A stretch of DNA of 64,000 nucleotides, taken from Bugula neritina. Its lineage: Eukaryota; Bryozoa; Gymnolaemata; Cheilostomatida; Bugulidae. The stretch is taken from contig OZ037765.1 in the NCBI GenBank assembly GCA_964035545.1, positions 11,774,698-11,838,697 of the forward strand, in the 5' to 3' direction. The notes below the pieces were generated by a model. The model searched no databases. It was not told where the DNA came from and saw only the letters and a program-made list of their open reading frames with translations. The position numbers were made by a program, and so were the translations under genes. Shown one piece after another: positions 1 through 11,871 of this stretch (the stretch's first letter is position 1; every line of letters starts with the position of its first letter).

Positions 1-31
1 TTACAAGGAAAACTTAAACTTTACATGATAA

Positions 32-40
32 GTGCTGCAT
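32..40. repeat. Left 9-bp target-site duplication of the foldback element
   Basis: GTGCTGCAT here is identical to bases 1745-1753. The two copies abut the ends of the element at 41-1744 exactly. Confidence 0.85.
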
Positions 41-1744
41 GGGTGTGACTAAAATGAGTGGCCACCGGGTGTCGCGGTCCATGACACCCATTTTAGTCAT
101 AAGGAGGGGTTTTGACTAGAATGGGTGTCACGAAAAATTTTCGTTTTATTTTCAGATTTTTAGACATTTGTGACTGCTGAAATTGTTATTAAATAAATCT
201 TCAGTAAATAATTAACGTTTCACAATTGTTTAAACCAAAAAACATAAATAAATAATGATTAAATTAAATTAATTTCAACAAAAACTAAACTTATCGAGAG
301 TTATCTTTCCTCATCAAAAATTTAATTTTTACTTAATTTTACTGTTATCGTTATGATCATAGACATGCTAACTTATGAAACATATACTTTAAACTAATAA
401 AGATGTTTTGAGCAATATTAACAAACAAAAATGTCTACAAAATGTGAAAACAAAACTAAAAATCTTCGCGACACCCATTTTAGTCAAAACACCCACCAGT
501 GACTAAAATGGGTGTCACGGTGATTTTTGCTTTACTTTTAGCTTTCTGGGCGGCTTTGGATACTATAAATTATGTCATGTTGAAACTTTTACTTGCTTTT
601 ACTATTTAAATTATTAAAATCTCTAATACTCACAAATATTATAAAAAAAATCATAAAAACATAACTAAGAACTAAGGGAAGATAACTCTAGGCAGTGTCA
701 CTGATAGTTTCGGTTTTTATTATATTTTATTATTATTGTAAATTATTATTTAATACTACTGTCATTTGGGGTGAAACAGTTATTATATATTAAAGTTTCT
801 CTAAAACTTTGATCAACAACCAATTTAGCAACAAAAATTGCCAAAAAGCTAAAGAATAAAGCAAAAATCACTGTGACACCCATTTTATTCAAAGCACCCC
901 CCAAATGACTAAAATGGGTGTCGCAAAGATTTTTAGTTTTATTTTCACATTTTGTGAACATTTTTTTTGTTAATATTCCTCTCGCTATTTTTACTAGTTT
1001 ATTGTATATGGTTCCATAGTCAGCATGTCTAGAAACTGAAAAATAACTATGAAATTAAGTTAAAATACATGTATTGAATTCTTTGCGACACCCCCTAGTT
1101 TTTGACCCCAAGGGTTTTCACAATGACTTTAATTTTATTTATTTTTATGTTGCAGTTTCATAACTTTTTAGTTAGCTAAGTAGGTGTGAAAATGCAAAAG
1201 CAGTTTAATGATGTCAATTGTAAAATTATATTTGTTCTCAATGCTAAATGCTGATCAAAAATTCTTGTGACACCCATTTTAGTCATTCTGGGTTATTTTA
1301 ACTAAAATGGGTGTCGCGAAGATTTTTAGTTTTGTTTTCACATTTTGTAGACATTTTTGTTTGTTAATATTGCTCAAAACGTTTTTAATAGTTCAAAGTA
1401 TATTTTTCATAAGTTAGCATGTCTATGATCATAATGATAACAGCAAAATTGAGTAAAAATTAAATTTTTGATGAGGAAAGATAACTCTCAATAAGTTTAG
1501 TTTTTGTTGAAATTAATTTAATTTAACCATTATTTATTTATGTTTTTTTGATTTAAACAATTGCAAAACGTTAATTATTCACTGAAGATTTATTTAATAA
1601 CAATTTCAGCAGTCACAAATGTCTAAAAATCTGAAAACAAAACGAAAATTTTTCGTGACACCCATTTTAGTCGAAACCCTCCTTATGACTAAAATGGGTG
1701 TCATGGACCGCGACACCCGGTGGCCACCCATTTTAGTCACATCC
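41..1744. mobile_element. Foldback (long-TIR) DNA transposon, MULE-like, non-autonomous
   Basis: The two ends are near-perfect inverted copies of each other: the first about 450 bp (from 41) is repeated in reverse complement from about 1297 to 1744, with termini GGGTGTGACTAAAATG and its complement. The nine bases GTGCTGCAT lie immediately outside both ends (32-40 and 1745-1753), a perfect 9-bp target-site duplication. A 9-bp duplication with long terminal inverted repeats is typical of Mutator-like elements, so I infer that superfamily. No transposase is visible inside, so it would depend on an enzyme from elsewhere. Five internal hairpins built from GACACCCATTTTAGTC and its complement occur at 83-129, 470-516, 875-922, 1269-1315 and 1657-1702. 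I am sure of the structure and duplication, and less sure of the superfamily. Confidence 0.88.
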
Positions 1745-1753
1745 GTGCTGCAT
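1745..1753. repeat. Right 9-bp target-site duplication of the foldback element
   Basis: GTGCTGCAT, identical to bases 32-40, directly follows the right terminal inverted repeat. Confidence 0.85.
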
Positions 1754-2109
1754 CAATTACACAATTGATAAAAAATTTGAATGAGACAGTTAGCATTTAA
1801 AAAACCTCTGTCTTTAACATTAAGTTTAACACTTCCTATAAAACTAAGTGATTCTAATATAAATTAAATGACATTGCTCATGTCAACCCTACCAATAGAA
1901 ACGTAAAACTAAATACAAATATATGTTATTATTATTTCAATATTTTTCAGCTTCAAGTTCATATGCTAAAAGTCACCTATCAACACATTTACACCTTTAT
2001 ATCATAAACATACATTTATATAGTATAAGTTGAAAGTATATAGTTATACATTTAGCAATAACTTGAAAATTTACTCAAAATAAAAATGAGTGTCGGGGAT
2101 AACTAGACC
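1754..2109. other. AT-rich intergenic DNA, no gene seen
   Basis: Plain AT-rich sequence with no coding signal, repeat structure or RNA gene that I can recognise. Confidence 0.5.
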
Positions 2110-2990
2110 ATAACCATTAAGTAATTTAGTATAACTGTAACTGTAAGAAGTGTACTGATGTGACTTCGTTAATCTCACTACGAGCATCAGTATGACTATT
2201 ACTGACTATTACTATGATTATGAAGTAGGAGTTCAATTTTTATCATTATGAGTATAGCTATAACTACAACTAAAAGTCAAATTATAACTGCAATACTATA
2301 ACTATAAGTATAACTGTATAAGTATAAGCTAGGAAGTATCACTATTACTATTAGTATTAGTATTACTATTAGTGTTACTATTAATATGTGAAGTTTAAGT
2401 CAGTTATACTGATTGACTTTGAATGACATCAGGTTCAAAATCATACTCATAAGTCTCATACTGTACTGGCTCTGAGTATTAGATTTAGTATGACTATCAC
2501 CATCAATATGACTAGAAGTGACTATGAGTATCAGTACGACTATCAGTATGAGTATCACTATCGCTACGATTATCAATATCAACATGAAAACTGTAAGCAT
2601 AATCATAATGATAATTAAATTTAAAGGTTATCAATATTTATGATTATGGCTTAGCCTTAGGCTTATGTCAGTTGAGTTACGAGTATCATTATCAGCATGA
2701 GTATCAGTATCAGTATGAGTATGACATTAGTAATGGTATGGCTATGAGTATCAGTATCACTATCATATTCATACTCATAGTCATACTCATACTGACTATC
2801 ACTATGACTATCACTATCAGTGAGTACTGAGTATCAGTATGAGTATGACAGTATCAGTATGAGCAGCACAGTATGATTATGAGCATCATTCTATGTCTAT
2901 GAACCATGAGCACTATTTAGAGTCTGAAATATAACCACGATGACCACCATAATCATAATGATAATGATATTGTAATGGACAGTCACGGTA
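2110..2990. repeat. Degenerate hexanucleotide simple-repeat tract
   Basis: Most of this stretch is built from variants of AGTATN and ACTATN words with a six-base period, for example AGTATCAGTATGAGTATC. The orientation of the words switches along the tract. The short open frames inside are by-products of the periodic sequence and are not genes. Similar tracts recur at about 21.2-21.7, 29.9-30.1, 32.7-33.7, 41.7-42.6 and 55.0-55.9 kb. Confidence 0.75.
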
Positions 2991-3024
2991 AGTATTATTA
3001 TTATAATGATACTGTAGTTCATCA

Positions 3025-3155
3025 GAAATCACTTGATGCAGCACAAACTAGGGGTCACTAAGCGTAGTAGTTTGAGATCATCGAAGTTTGGACAATGGTG
3101 TGCAAATAGGCGCTGCAATCAGTGTGACTTCAAACTTTAGGCTGCATCTAACAAC
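3025..3155. repeat. MITE-like copy sharing GATGCAGCACAAA termini
   Basis: Contains CAGAAATCACTTGATGCAGC near 3026 and CAAACTTTAGGCTGCATC near 3130, which are rough inverted counterparts. Related terminal words occur at about 10204-10329, and the GGGGTCACTAAGCG-like segment resembles the inverted-repeat element at 56380-56524. I infer an old small transposon family; the boundaries are approximate. Confidence 0.4.
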
Positions 3156-4421
3156 TTGTATAAAACTCGCTATGGGTGTGCAAGTCCAGGATGCGGCTGT
3201 TTTTCCGATAGTGCAAGGGGAAAAACTATTTGATTTGAGAATTACCCCCTCCCACTCAATTTCACGTATATTATAAGTTATTATACTTGTTCATCAAGGA
3301 ACTTATTATAGATTTATTTAACCCTTTGATTAAACTGAATCAAACCAGCTCAATGAAGTCACCCTCAAGTATAACATTTTATAGCTCAATTGGCAAATTT
3401 TATGCACTATAATTATAGACAATATATGGTTCAAAAGTGTTTGTCCTCACCCATCAAGTAATATGTAAAGATTTCTTATTACGGTGTAATACTGTAGTGG
3501 ATTTTGGAATGCATAAGTATTTGATGCATGTTATAATTCATATACAAGTTACAAACTTATGCAGTCCTTTTACTTATTTATAAGTGACTATCACTTTGTG
3601 TATTTTTATCAACCATCAAAAAATGTGTACCTGGTTAATATATCATATAAAAATCTTGGCTACATATATTTACAGCTTGTTATAGGCATAACATTTTTAT
3701 AGTCAGGATTGAGATTTGGAAGAAATTTTAGATATGTTTTTGGTTAGGTATTTTAAATATAGTTCTTTATTGGTAACAACACAAAACCTCATTACACAGT
3801 CTAACAGTTGTATTATTATTAGCTAAAAGTTTAGCTGCAACTTTTTAAAATCATATGCTATAATATAATATGTAATAAACTGTTTTAATTTGACTATTCA
3901 AGTAAGTTTTTAGCACTGTTGTAAAGAATGTACACAAATAAGCCACAGCATCTCTGACACTATTCAGGCAGAAATAAGATTTATCTGCAGTATGGTTTTC
4001 ATTACATTCTCAGGTTGTCTAATTGTAAGTACAGCTCATAACTTCCATAAATTAAATTAGTTTACTGTTAACAATTAATTAAATCTGATCATCTCAGAAT
4101 AGTTATTACCTGAAAGTGATAAACTTTCTTTATTTTTTGTTGTTGCCTGGCTTGTAACTGCTTATTACAGTTATAACTAGCTTCATATCTTTTACCTAGA
4201 GTCAATTTTTATTAATTTTCCTATATATTGCTATACACAGGAGCAAAACTCTGAAAGGATTGGAAGGATTGTAACAGTTTATGGCAACACAAGAGTTATC
4301 TTTCCTTTCTGTTTCCTATTGCAGCATTTGAGAAACCTCTCTTCTCCCAAGTTACTAGTCTCTACATTGATCAGCAGATAATTGCTCACGAGTGGTTGTA
4401 TAGAGGCAATATTAGCCACTC
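3156..4421. other. AT-rich intergenic DNA, no gene seen
   Basis: No open frame, splice-like exon or RNA gene could be supported in this stretch. Confidence 0.5.
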
Positions 4422-4424
4422 TTA

Positions 4425-4768
4425 GCCCAGGGCCACACTGTGCGTATTTTCGAATGCGAAAATTGAAACCACAAGTAGCAAAGGTGTCCGCTGTAGCGTC
4501 AGTGATGCGTGATAAATAAAGCTTTCATTTATAAATCGCATTCGCTTTCAATAAAACGCAATTTACTGGAATGTAGCACTAAAATAAAGAAATTGGGCTC
4601 GCTGAATAACTACCAGCCAATTAGGTGACGACGACAGAGACGATTCGCACTTGCGTTGAGAATGCTGAGCGACAAGTGCGAATGTTTTCTCAACGCGTAC
4701 AGTGGACACCTTTGCTACTTGTGATTTCAATTGTCGCATGCGAAAATACACACAGTGTGGCCCTAGGC
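4425..4768. mobile_element. Harbinger-like MITE
   Basis: The ends are inverted repeats, GCCCAGGGCCACACTGTG at the left and its slightly diverged complement at the right. The similarity continues inward for about 70 bp, including the shared segment CAAGTAGCAAAGGTGTCC. TTA flanks both ends (4422-4424 and 4769-4771). A three-base TTA/TAA target duplication is characteristic of PIF/Harbinger elements. At 344 bp and without a transposase it is a non-autonomous copy. The duplication is short, so the superfamily call is an inference. Confidence 0.75.
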
Positions 4769-5158
4769 TTACATAGCAAAATTCTCTGCATTAGCATGGT
4801 CTAATATGATTTGGTTTTGCAAAATTTGATGCACAGCCGATTGGAAGTAACTTGAAATCCAATTTCAATTATTTTTGACCTACTTTATGCAAGAATACTT
4901 GAAAAGTTATACAATGTCACTCTAACGGCAAAGGTACAACATGGCTGAATTTTTATTGCTCATGATAAAGCAAAAGTGCTAACAACAAAATGACTGTGAG
5001 TTATAGTTACCATTCAAAGGTTGTAAATTATTTTAACTCACCTTATTACAAGTTTAGTAAGCTAGTATTTTCTATCAAAAATAGGCAAACACCTTTTAAA
5101 TAAGGCATTATTCTCAAAAAGCTCTAATGAGTCATTGCCGTTTTAAAATGGTCTGGAG

Positions 5159-5473
5159 CAGGGCTGCCCAACAGGAGGCACAGGGCCAGATGCGGCCCCA
5201 GTCTACATTTATGTGGCCCTCAAAGGCATAACAAATAAAATTATTTTTTACAGTACATATGGGTTACAGTGAAAAATGTAAATGCTACAAAACTTGCAGC
5301 CTGCAGTAATTGTTGGGACTTCATCATGTAATAATTCATAGGAATTTGGAATAAAGTATTTTGAAAATTACTAATGCTGTGACCCCAGTTCAAGCTAAAG
5401 TTTACAATGTGGCCCTCGTCACCTGATTCTTCCCTTTCAGTGGCCCCTGCTCTGTAAAGGTTGGACACTTCTG
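5159..5473. mobile_element. hAT-like MITE with 8-bp target-site duplication
   Basis: The element starts CAGGGCTGCCCAAC and ends GGTTGGACACTTCTG, imperfect inverted repeats of the CAGNGNTGNCCAAC type common in hAT transposons. GTCTGGAG flanks it on both sides (5151-5158 and 5474-5481), a perfect 8-bp duplication as hAT insertions make. It is 315 bp long, relatively GC-rich against its surroundings and has no transposase. Confidence 0.85.
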
Positions 5474-5481
5474 GTCTGGAG

Positions 5482-6770
5482 TATTTAACTATAGTTACAA
5501 AAAGCAAAAAATAAGAGGTGCATATAATAACAATTTCATAGCGATATCATATACCAAACAATGTAAATGATTCAACATTTTTTAAAATACTTGGATAGTG
5601 TCGTAAATTTGAAAATTAGACAGTGAGATTTTCGGCAAAGCAAGCTTTATATATATTTTGAAATTGCAGGCTAGTAAAAAATAAAGGACTGGATTCTTTA
5701 CACTTTACAGTTGAATACACACCTATAGACCTATAGTATGTAGGCAGTATCAATGGAGATTTTCATCTGAATAAGCAAGTTACTTATAATCAGTGCATAA
5801 TAGTATGGATTTTTTTTGTGCATTGCACTGTTCAAGACAAATCAATCGCTCAGCAAATTGTGCCACTATACAAAGACCATAAATTCAATATTTCAACAAT
5901 TTACAGCATATTATTATTGTTCAAGGGATCAGTACTATGTATGCATTTGTATAATTCTTGTAAACTTTACCTCCATTCAACAATAGTATTGTCTTCAAAT
6001 AGCCGGTGCAGATATTATCAATAGAACAATAACTATAACTATAATGAGTTTTAGTTATTGGTACATATCATTTGCATATTTACTTATACTTGAGCCAAAT
6101 AATCAGAGTAAAATATTAGTACAACACATTTCAGTATGAAGTTTCTGTAACAGGAACTTTTTTAGCAAAAGCTTGAATTGTCTGTTATTGGCTACCAATA
6201 TTCTTGTATGAATCAGTGCAGATAAAGAAGTAGGGGAGAAAAGTTAGCTGTATATTCACCTCACTCATAGTTTTTACTTTGCATGAAGATGCACATAACT
6301 TTCTATTTATTAACAAAATAATTTTTACAGTCTGTATATGGAATAAATATACGCTGTTGGCAATAAACAAAATCCTAGTCTGAGTTATATTGCAGCATGC
6401 GGTGCCTTACAACAATAGTGCTGTGTGTACAGTGTCATGCAAATGGCTTTGTTCAAACAGTAACATTGTAATGCTAATTTACGGGCCGCCTTAAAAGACA
6501 GTTTAAACATACCTGTATCACTATTGGCTGAATTATCACTAGGCAAGCCAACTGTATCTTTTATAACAACTTAGATAGTGCTGGCCAATCAACCCTGTGT
6601 CTGGAAAAGGGGAATTCCCTACAACAAAATTTTGCAGCCAAGTAAAATAGTTGGCTATTCAATAATCACAAGGAACTAAATTGTATGCTCCACTATTTTA
6701 GTCAATAGGCAAAGCTTATGTTCCCATATCTGAGTCAACAGCAAATCCAGGACAACCTAACACGCTTTGT
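5482..6770. other. AT-rich intergenic DNA upstream of the IRF gene
   Basis: No coding exon or repeat family was recognised. It may contain regulatory sequence or untranslated exons of the IRF gene that follows. Confidence 0.4.
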
Positions 6771-6776
6771 GTAATA

Positions 6777-6784
6777 TATATAAA
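6777..6784 (+). promoter_or_regulatory. Possible TATA box of the IRF gene
   Basis: TATATAAA lies about 200 bases upstream of the IRF start codon on the same strand, with no ATG-initiated long frame between. In such AT-rich DNA the motif can occur by chance, so this is a weak call. Confidence 0.25.
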
Positions 6785-6985
6785 GTGTATTCATGTCTCT
6801 AAAGAACATTCATATCAAAGTGAGGCTAGGGTGATAGCAAGTGATAACTTCTGTCAGCTATTAGTACAAGAGTATAACTATATATACACACTTTTAGATG
6901 CTGATAAAAGTCAGAGAATAGAGTTGGGCTACTTATTAGTTTTATTTTTAAATAGTTAGTTTGAGCTGTCAAGACACAACGCCAA

Positions 6986-9900
6986 ATGCCGAATTCTAAA
7001 CCTGAGAAAATGCGTATTCACGCTTGGTTAAAAAAAGTGGTCAATGATCCTACTTTTTCCACAGCTTTATGGTGGCACAAGCGTGAAAAAGGACTGCTCG
7101 CAATTCACTGGAAGCATGCTTCATATGATGATTATGATGCAACAGATTCTGCTTTGTTTAAGCAATGGGCTATTGACAACCGTAAGTAAAATTGATGGAA
7201 GTGCTGTCGTCTTGGTACAAGTAGGAACATGTAGCTATTTACAACTATGGATGGATATAGCTAGATAAATGTTGTGCCTAATCCCACTGTGGGTTCTGTC
7301 ATATTTTTGCATGAGAGATCAACATATGATATTTTAGTTATAATATTAACCTTATTCTTAAAGGCTGCAGTACTATTCCTGTACTAATTATGGTTATCTC
7401 TAAGGCTAATCTTATTTGAATGATAAACAGTATAGGATTTAGATGGCAAAAATGATGAATTTTGTTGCATGTTTTTCAGTTCTTATATAATCTTTGTTTG
7501 AGACTGATGAGCTATGCCAGTAATCGAGGGTGCATGATTTTTTGAGTAAGCTCTAGCTTGGTTTTCAAAACATGACATTATTGCTCAACAATCAATATTA
7601 TCTGATTATTACAGCCTATAGAATTATATTTATTTGGTATATAGAATATAGAAATCAATATTAATTATTATATTGCTTATAGTTATTGTTAGCTATAGAC
7701 TTAGAGTGCAATACAACTATAGTTTATCACAAACTCACTCTGCTTGCCTTGTTGAAACAAAACTATTTGTATAACTGTTCAACTTGTTTCTGGTTAAATA
7801 TCTTTTTATCTGTATTTTTATTTTGTTAAATATAACAAATATAACACCAAAACTATATATTATAACTAAGGAGTTGAGTTAGAAACCTAAGGTCAACTAT
7901 TTTTATCCACACAACTGAATGTTGCTATATCCAAGTTAACACTGTTAATACTTACACATTATGTAAGTTATTCATCAATCTTCCTAAAAGCCTATAGTAT
8001 CAATGACTATATATGGCCTGTTTGGATTTGCTAGAAATAATCCATATATTCAAATGTCGTTTTTAAATTCCAATCACTGTCATAAAGGGACATTTAACAA
8101 AAACTGTGACAGTTTTGTAATGTTTTACTTACTATGCAGACCGATATGATTTGGATGCTCAAGATTCACCAGAAGAACGCAAACGATGGAAGACCAACTT
8201 TAGATGTGCACTCCATAGTGCAACCGATATTAAAAAGATAGACACTTTGAGCGGTACCAGGATGAGAAAGCAATCCTACCGAGTATTCCAGCTGCTAGAA
8301 AAGCCAGATCCAGAAAAAGTTGTTCAGAGTAAGCTTAAAGTTGACTAATCCATTGCAATGTATACTGATAGTTATAAAACTCACCAACCCTGTGAGAAAC
8401 TCTGATTGTAAGGCTTTTTTTCTAAATTGGGCTCAGACCTTGTATCTAAAGTAGCACAGACGCAATTATAATTAGCTGTCCTTTTAACATCACCACCTGT
8501 CTTTAAACTTGACCCACTAACCTTGTGTTTAACCAGACCACAGGTGCTCCCTTTTACATTTAAAGATATACTTGTTCTACAACCTTTACTAGTGTTACTA
8601 GAAATTGGCTTGGTAAACAGAATTGTAACACTAACAATTCAAATATAAAGCAGTCCATATAGTAACATAGTTTCAACTTATTAGATCAAGTCAGTCTATA
8701 ATACTAGCTGCTAATGTGAGCTTTTCAAAATTCTTATCAGCCATAATATCTTTAGCCTTGTCATCAACTAAAGCCTTCAGTTTAGAAAACTCTAATACAA
8801 AATGACAATTGTTTACAGCAGTGTATAAGAGTATGCTACTTCATATTGCTCTCTGTTACAGAGAAGAAAAGTAACAGAGAGGCAGCTAAAAGCAAATTGA
8901 AACAAAAAGGCGAAAAACGATGTTATAGATCCAGGGTGAATAAATGACTATTTTTATATATTGAGTTTACTTATGTTTTTCATTGGCACTAAGAGCTAGA
9001 ATAAATTAAAACAATACACTGGTCAACTTCCAAAGCATGCAATAGAAAGTAATATTATACTAAATATATTATAAGGGATATCAGTTATACACTATAGTAT
9101 ACTAATATACATATCGTAATACAATATTGTAACTGGTACCTGTATAGAACACATAATATTCTATTCAGGAAGTTTCCAACACTGTATATAGCTATTACAT
9201 TCTATTTTTAAAGCTGAACAAATGTAGAAAGGAATGCAAGTCTGAGCCAAAAACTTTTGGAGAATCCTCAACAGAAAACACATTTTTCAAAAGCGAAGCA
9301 ACAAAGGTTAAAATCGAGCCCATTAATCCCCATTCCATGTATCGGTCTAGTGGTTCAAGTTTCAATGTAGAATCCGTAGACAAATATGACCAGGATGCAT
9401 CACTGCCTGCAACACTAGACGATCTTCATGAAGATGAAGCTTACTTCTCCTTTTCAGACTCCGCATCAGAAAATTCTCATGGTGGGTTGGTTGTAAAAAT
9501 ATACTCCTTGAAAGCTTGATTATTGAAATGAAGGTGAAACTACTTTAAACTTGACGGCAAAAACTGTTTAATTGGTACTTAATTGCGTAATGGTGAATTG
9601 AATTTGCTTTAGAAACCAGTTACAGCCCAGTTACCAAATCTGAGGCAGCCAGCAGCAATAGCTACTTTATTCCCCTTGCACCAGTGGAAACTATATTTCA
9701 CCAGCAACATCTTGAACATTTTCCTTCAACAACTGGAGAGTCTGAAATCTACACACAAGAATATTTTGAGATGGATACCGATGAAGGGGTAATGGAAGAA
9801 TATGCTACCACCAATGATACAGGCAATGTGAGTCAATATGAACTGCAGTAGTTTTTATTTTGAAAATGTTAGCTGAAATCTTTTATATTAGGAAAGTGTT

Positions 9901-10674
9901 GTTAAATATGAAAATAATATTAATTTATAGTCACAGTAATTTTCTTTGTATCTAATTCTAGTTGTACTTAGCATGTGGCCAATGGGGGACCAAAGTTAGT
10001 GAAGACTCATGCATTCATTCTCAGAACGTCATAACTGAATTTTACACTGATCACCAGAATTCACAACTAAGCTCTGCAATACATCAAGGTATTGTGGTTA
10101 CTAGAACAACCTGTTTAAGATACAATATACACAGTAAAAGTTTGAATTGTAAATATTTACATATATTGCTGCTTCATGCATAAGAAGTATGACTAGGGAA
10201 GGTGGAAATCGATTGAAGCAGCGCAAAGTTGGGTTTCTCGAGTTTGGATTTCAGACAACAATATTTATAGTTTATACAAACACTGCCCTTATTGCCTCAA
10301 ACTTTGTGCTGCATCTAGCGATTTCTGAGGTAGGTGCAGTAATGGAGACATTAAGAAAAGCCAATGTTCTAGATTAGAAACCTCAACCATGCCCAAAACC
10401 TAAATTTAACAAGAAAATGAACGTGCTTAAGCTATTTAAATTTTTTCATCACTGCCCCTAAATGGTACTACCTAAATACAAAAACAGATGTTCTGTATGA
10501 ATTCAAGAAAGGTTTATCCAACACCTAAAGATAAGCATTAGGTCACCCTACTACAGATAACTATGCTAAATCTAGACTATATTTAATTTAAGTTTCCAAG
10601 AACTGTTATCATTATTTGCTAGTAGATTTACGTTATAAATTTCAGATAAAAACTACTCTCTTACACCTCTATGA
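6986..10674 (+). CDS. Interferon regulatory factor (IRF) family transcription factor
   Basis: A sequence-specific DNA-binding transcription factor; IRF proteins bind GAAA-type elements and control immune and developmental genes. Seven exons join in phase: 6986-7181, 8140-8328, 8862-8935, 9214-9481, 9613-9827, 9962-10088, 10646-10674, giving 365 residues. Residues 1 to about 120 form the IRF winged-helix domain, recognisable by MRIHAWLKKVV, LWWHKREKGL, IHWKHAS, FKQWAIDN and WKTNFRCALHS; the five spaced tryptophans of the family (AWL, LWW, HWK, QWA, RWK) are all present. Exon 3 adds a lysine/arginine-rich stretch that could be a nuclear localisation signal. The rest is acidic and Ser/Thr-rich, as in activation regions. 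I do not recognise the C-terminal IRF association domain. A polyadenylation signal AATAAA lies at 10964. The final two small exons are the least certain part. Confidence 0.9.
10204..10329. repeat. Small inverted-repeat element (MITE-like)
   Basis: GGAAATCGATTGAAGCAGCG at the left and its counterpart ending GCTGCATCTAGCGATTTC at the right form imperfect inverted repeats around a short AT-rich core. It sits in the last intron of the IRF gene and resembles the repeat at about 3025-3155. Confidence 0.5.
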
Positions 10675-10963
10675 TGAAATTTGACAGCCACTCAAGCTAT
10701 CGGCATTTTGGTTGCAAGTCTGAGATAAAGCTACCTTGACCTTAAGCCTATGAACCAATTCTTTTGGAGAATTGAACTGGATGTAAATCAAAAGTAGTTT
10801 TTTTGTATGTAGAGTGAGTGATATTAAAGTATTTCATAAAGCCTCCAGTGCTAGTTTCAATTGTGTGTCAAAGGAACATGCATACCAGGAATACAACATG
10901 TAATATAGTATCTGTAAATATGATTATAAATATTTAAGCATGCCAGGTTATTCATTTATACTA

Positions 10964-10969
10964 AATAAA
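10964..10969 (+). terminator. Polyadenylation signal of the IRF gene
   Basis: Canonical AATAAA about 290 bases after the inferred IRF stop codon. Confidence 0.55.
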
Positions 10970-10985
10970 AGTTACACCCTTGAAT

Positions 10986-11871
10986 AATGGCCTGTTTTTT
11001 CTGAGCACATCTTTGATCCATCAAAAAACTTTATTTTCTGAAAGGTGCTGTGCTAGTTTGGATGCAGCGCTAGTTGGGATGCAAATATCTTGTGGATATT
11101 CCACAACATTACTGGGAAAAAACTAGTAAATCCCCAACACACAAGTTGCATCTTCCTTCGGAAAAACATTTTTCCATAATAGCCTACTTGGGTATTGAGA
11201 TGAGTCAACAAGGAAGTTTCCAGGGGCAATGGAAAACCCGCCTTGTAGCTATTGGGATTTCGTATGATGCAATAATAGCTAGCACTAACCGTGCTAGTAT
11301 AAACACTGTTGTAGTTATTCTGGATCGGTGCCAAATATTGCGAAATAACGCTATTCTAGTTATAGAGTAGAAGTTGAACTGGCATTCATTAGTTTGACAA
11401 ATGTTGGCCGTAGACGGAACCTTTCTGACAGCTATGCAGTAGAACACTGTTGAAGTTATTTATTATTTCATGACAGAGGTATGAGGAACTTTTATACAAA
11501 AAAGCTGCAACAGCTGTAGCTCACAAACATTTCCTAATAATTGAGTTACATTACTTGCCTTCTAAAAGTAATGCAGATGACTACCAGCAAAGTATTAGTA
11601 ACCATTATAAAAATAATGAAAACTAAGCTTGCTTAAATTTGTGACTCGCATTAACACTGAGTACAGACTGTACAATTCAACATAAGTTTTGCACTGACTG
11701 TGCTATTAAATTATTCCTCCCACAGTTAAAATATAAAAATTAGCTATCGGCAGCACAATATTATACTAGTAAGTTACATCAACTAACTGCTCCTACCAAC
11801 TGTATCAGATTTTGGGAAACTTTTCAAATTATTTTCACCAATGCAAGCATTAACTAGCCATTAAATTAATA
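10986..11871. other. Intergenic region between converging IRF and DDX21 genes
   Basis: Holds the 3' flanks of both genes. Open frames on either strand here look incidental. The segment near 11050-11085 repeats the words GGATGCAGCGCTAGTT, loosely like the MITE termini at 10204-10329. Confidence 0.45.

Noticed and set aside
11053-11447. Overlapping open frames between IRF and DDX21
   Set aside because: They lie on both strands over the same bases, have no domain and fall in the 3' flanks of two real genes.
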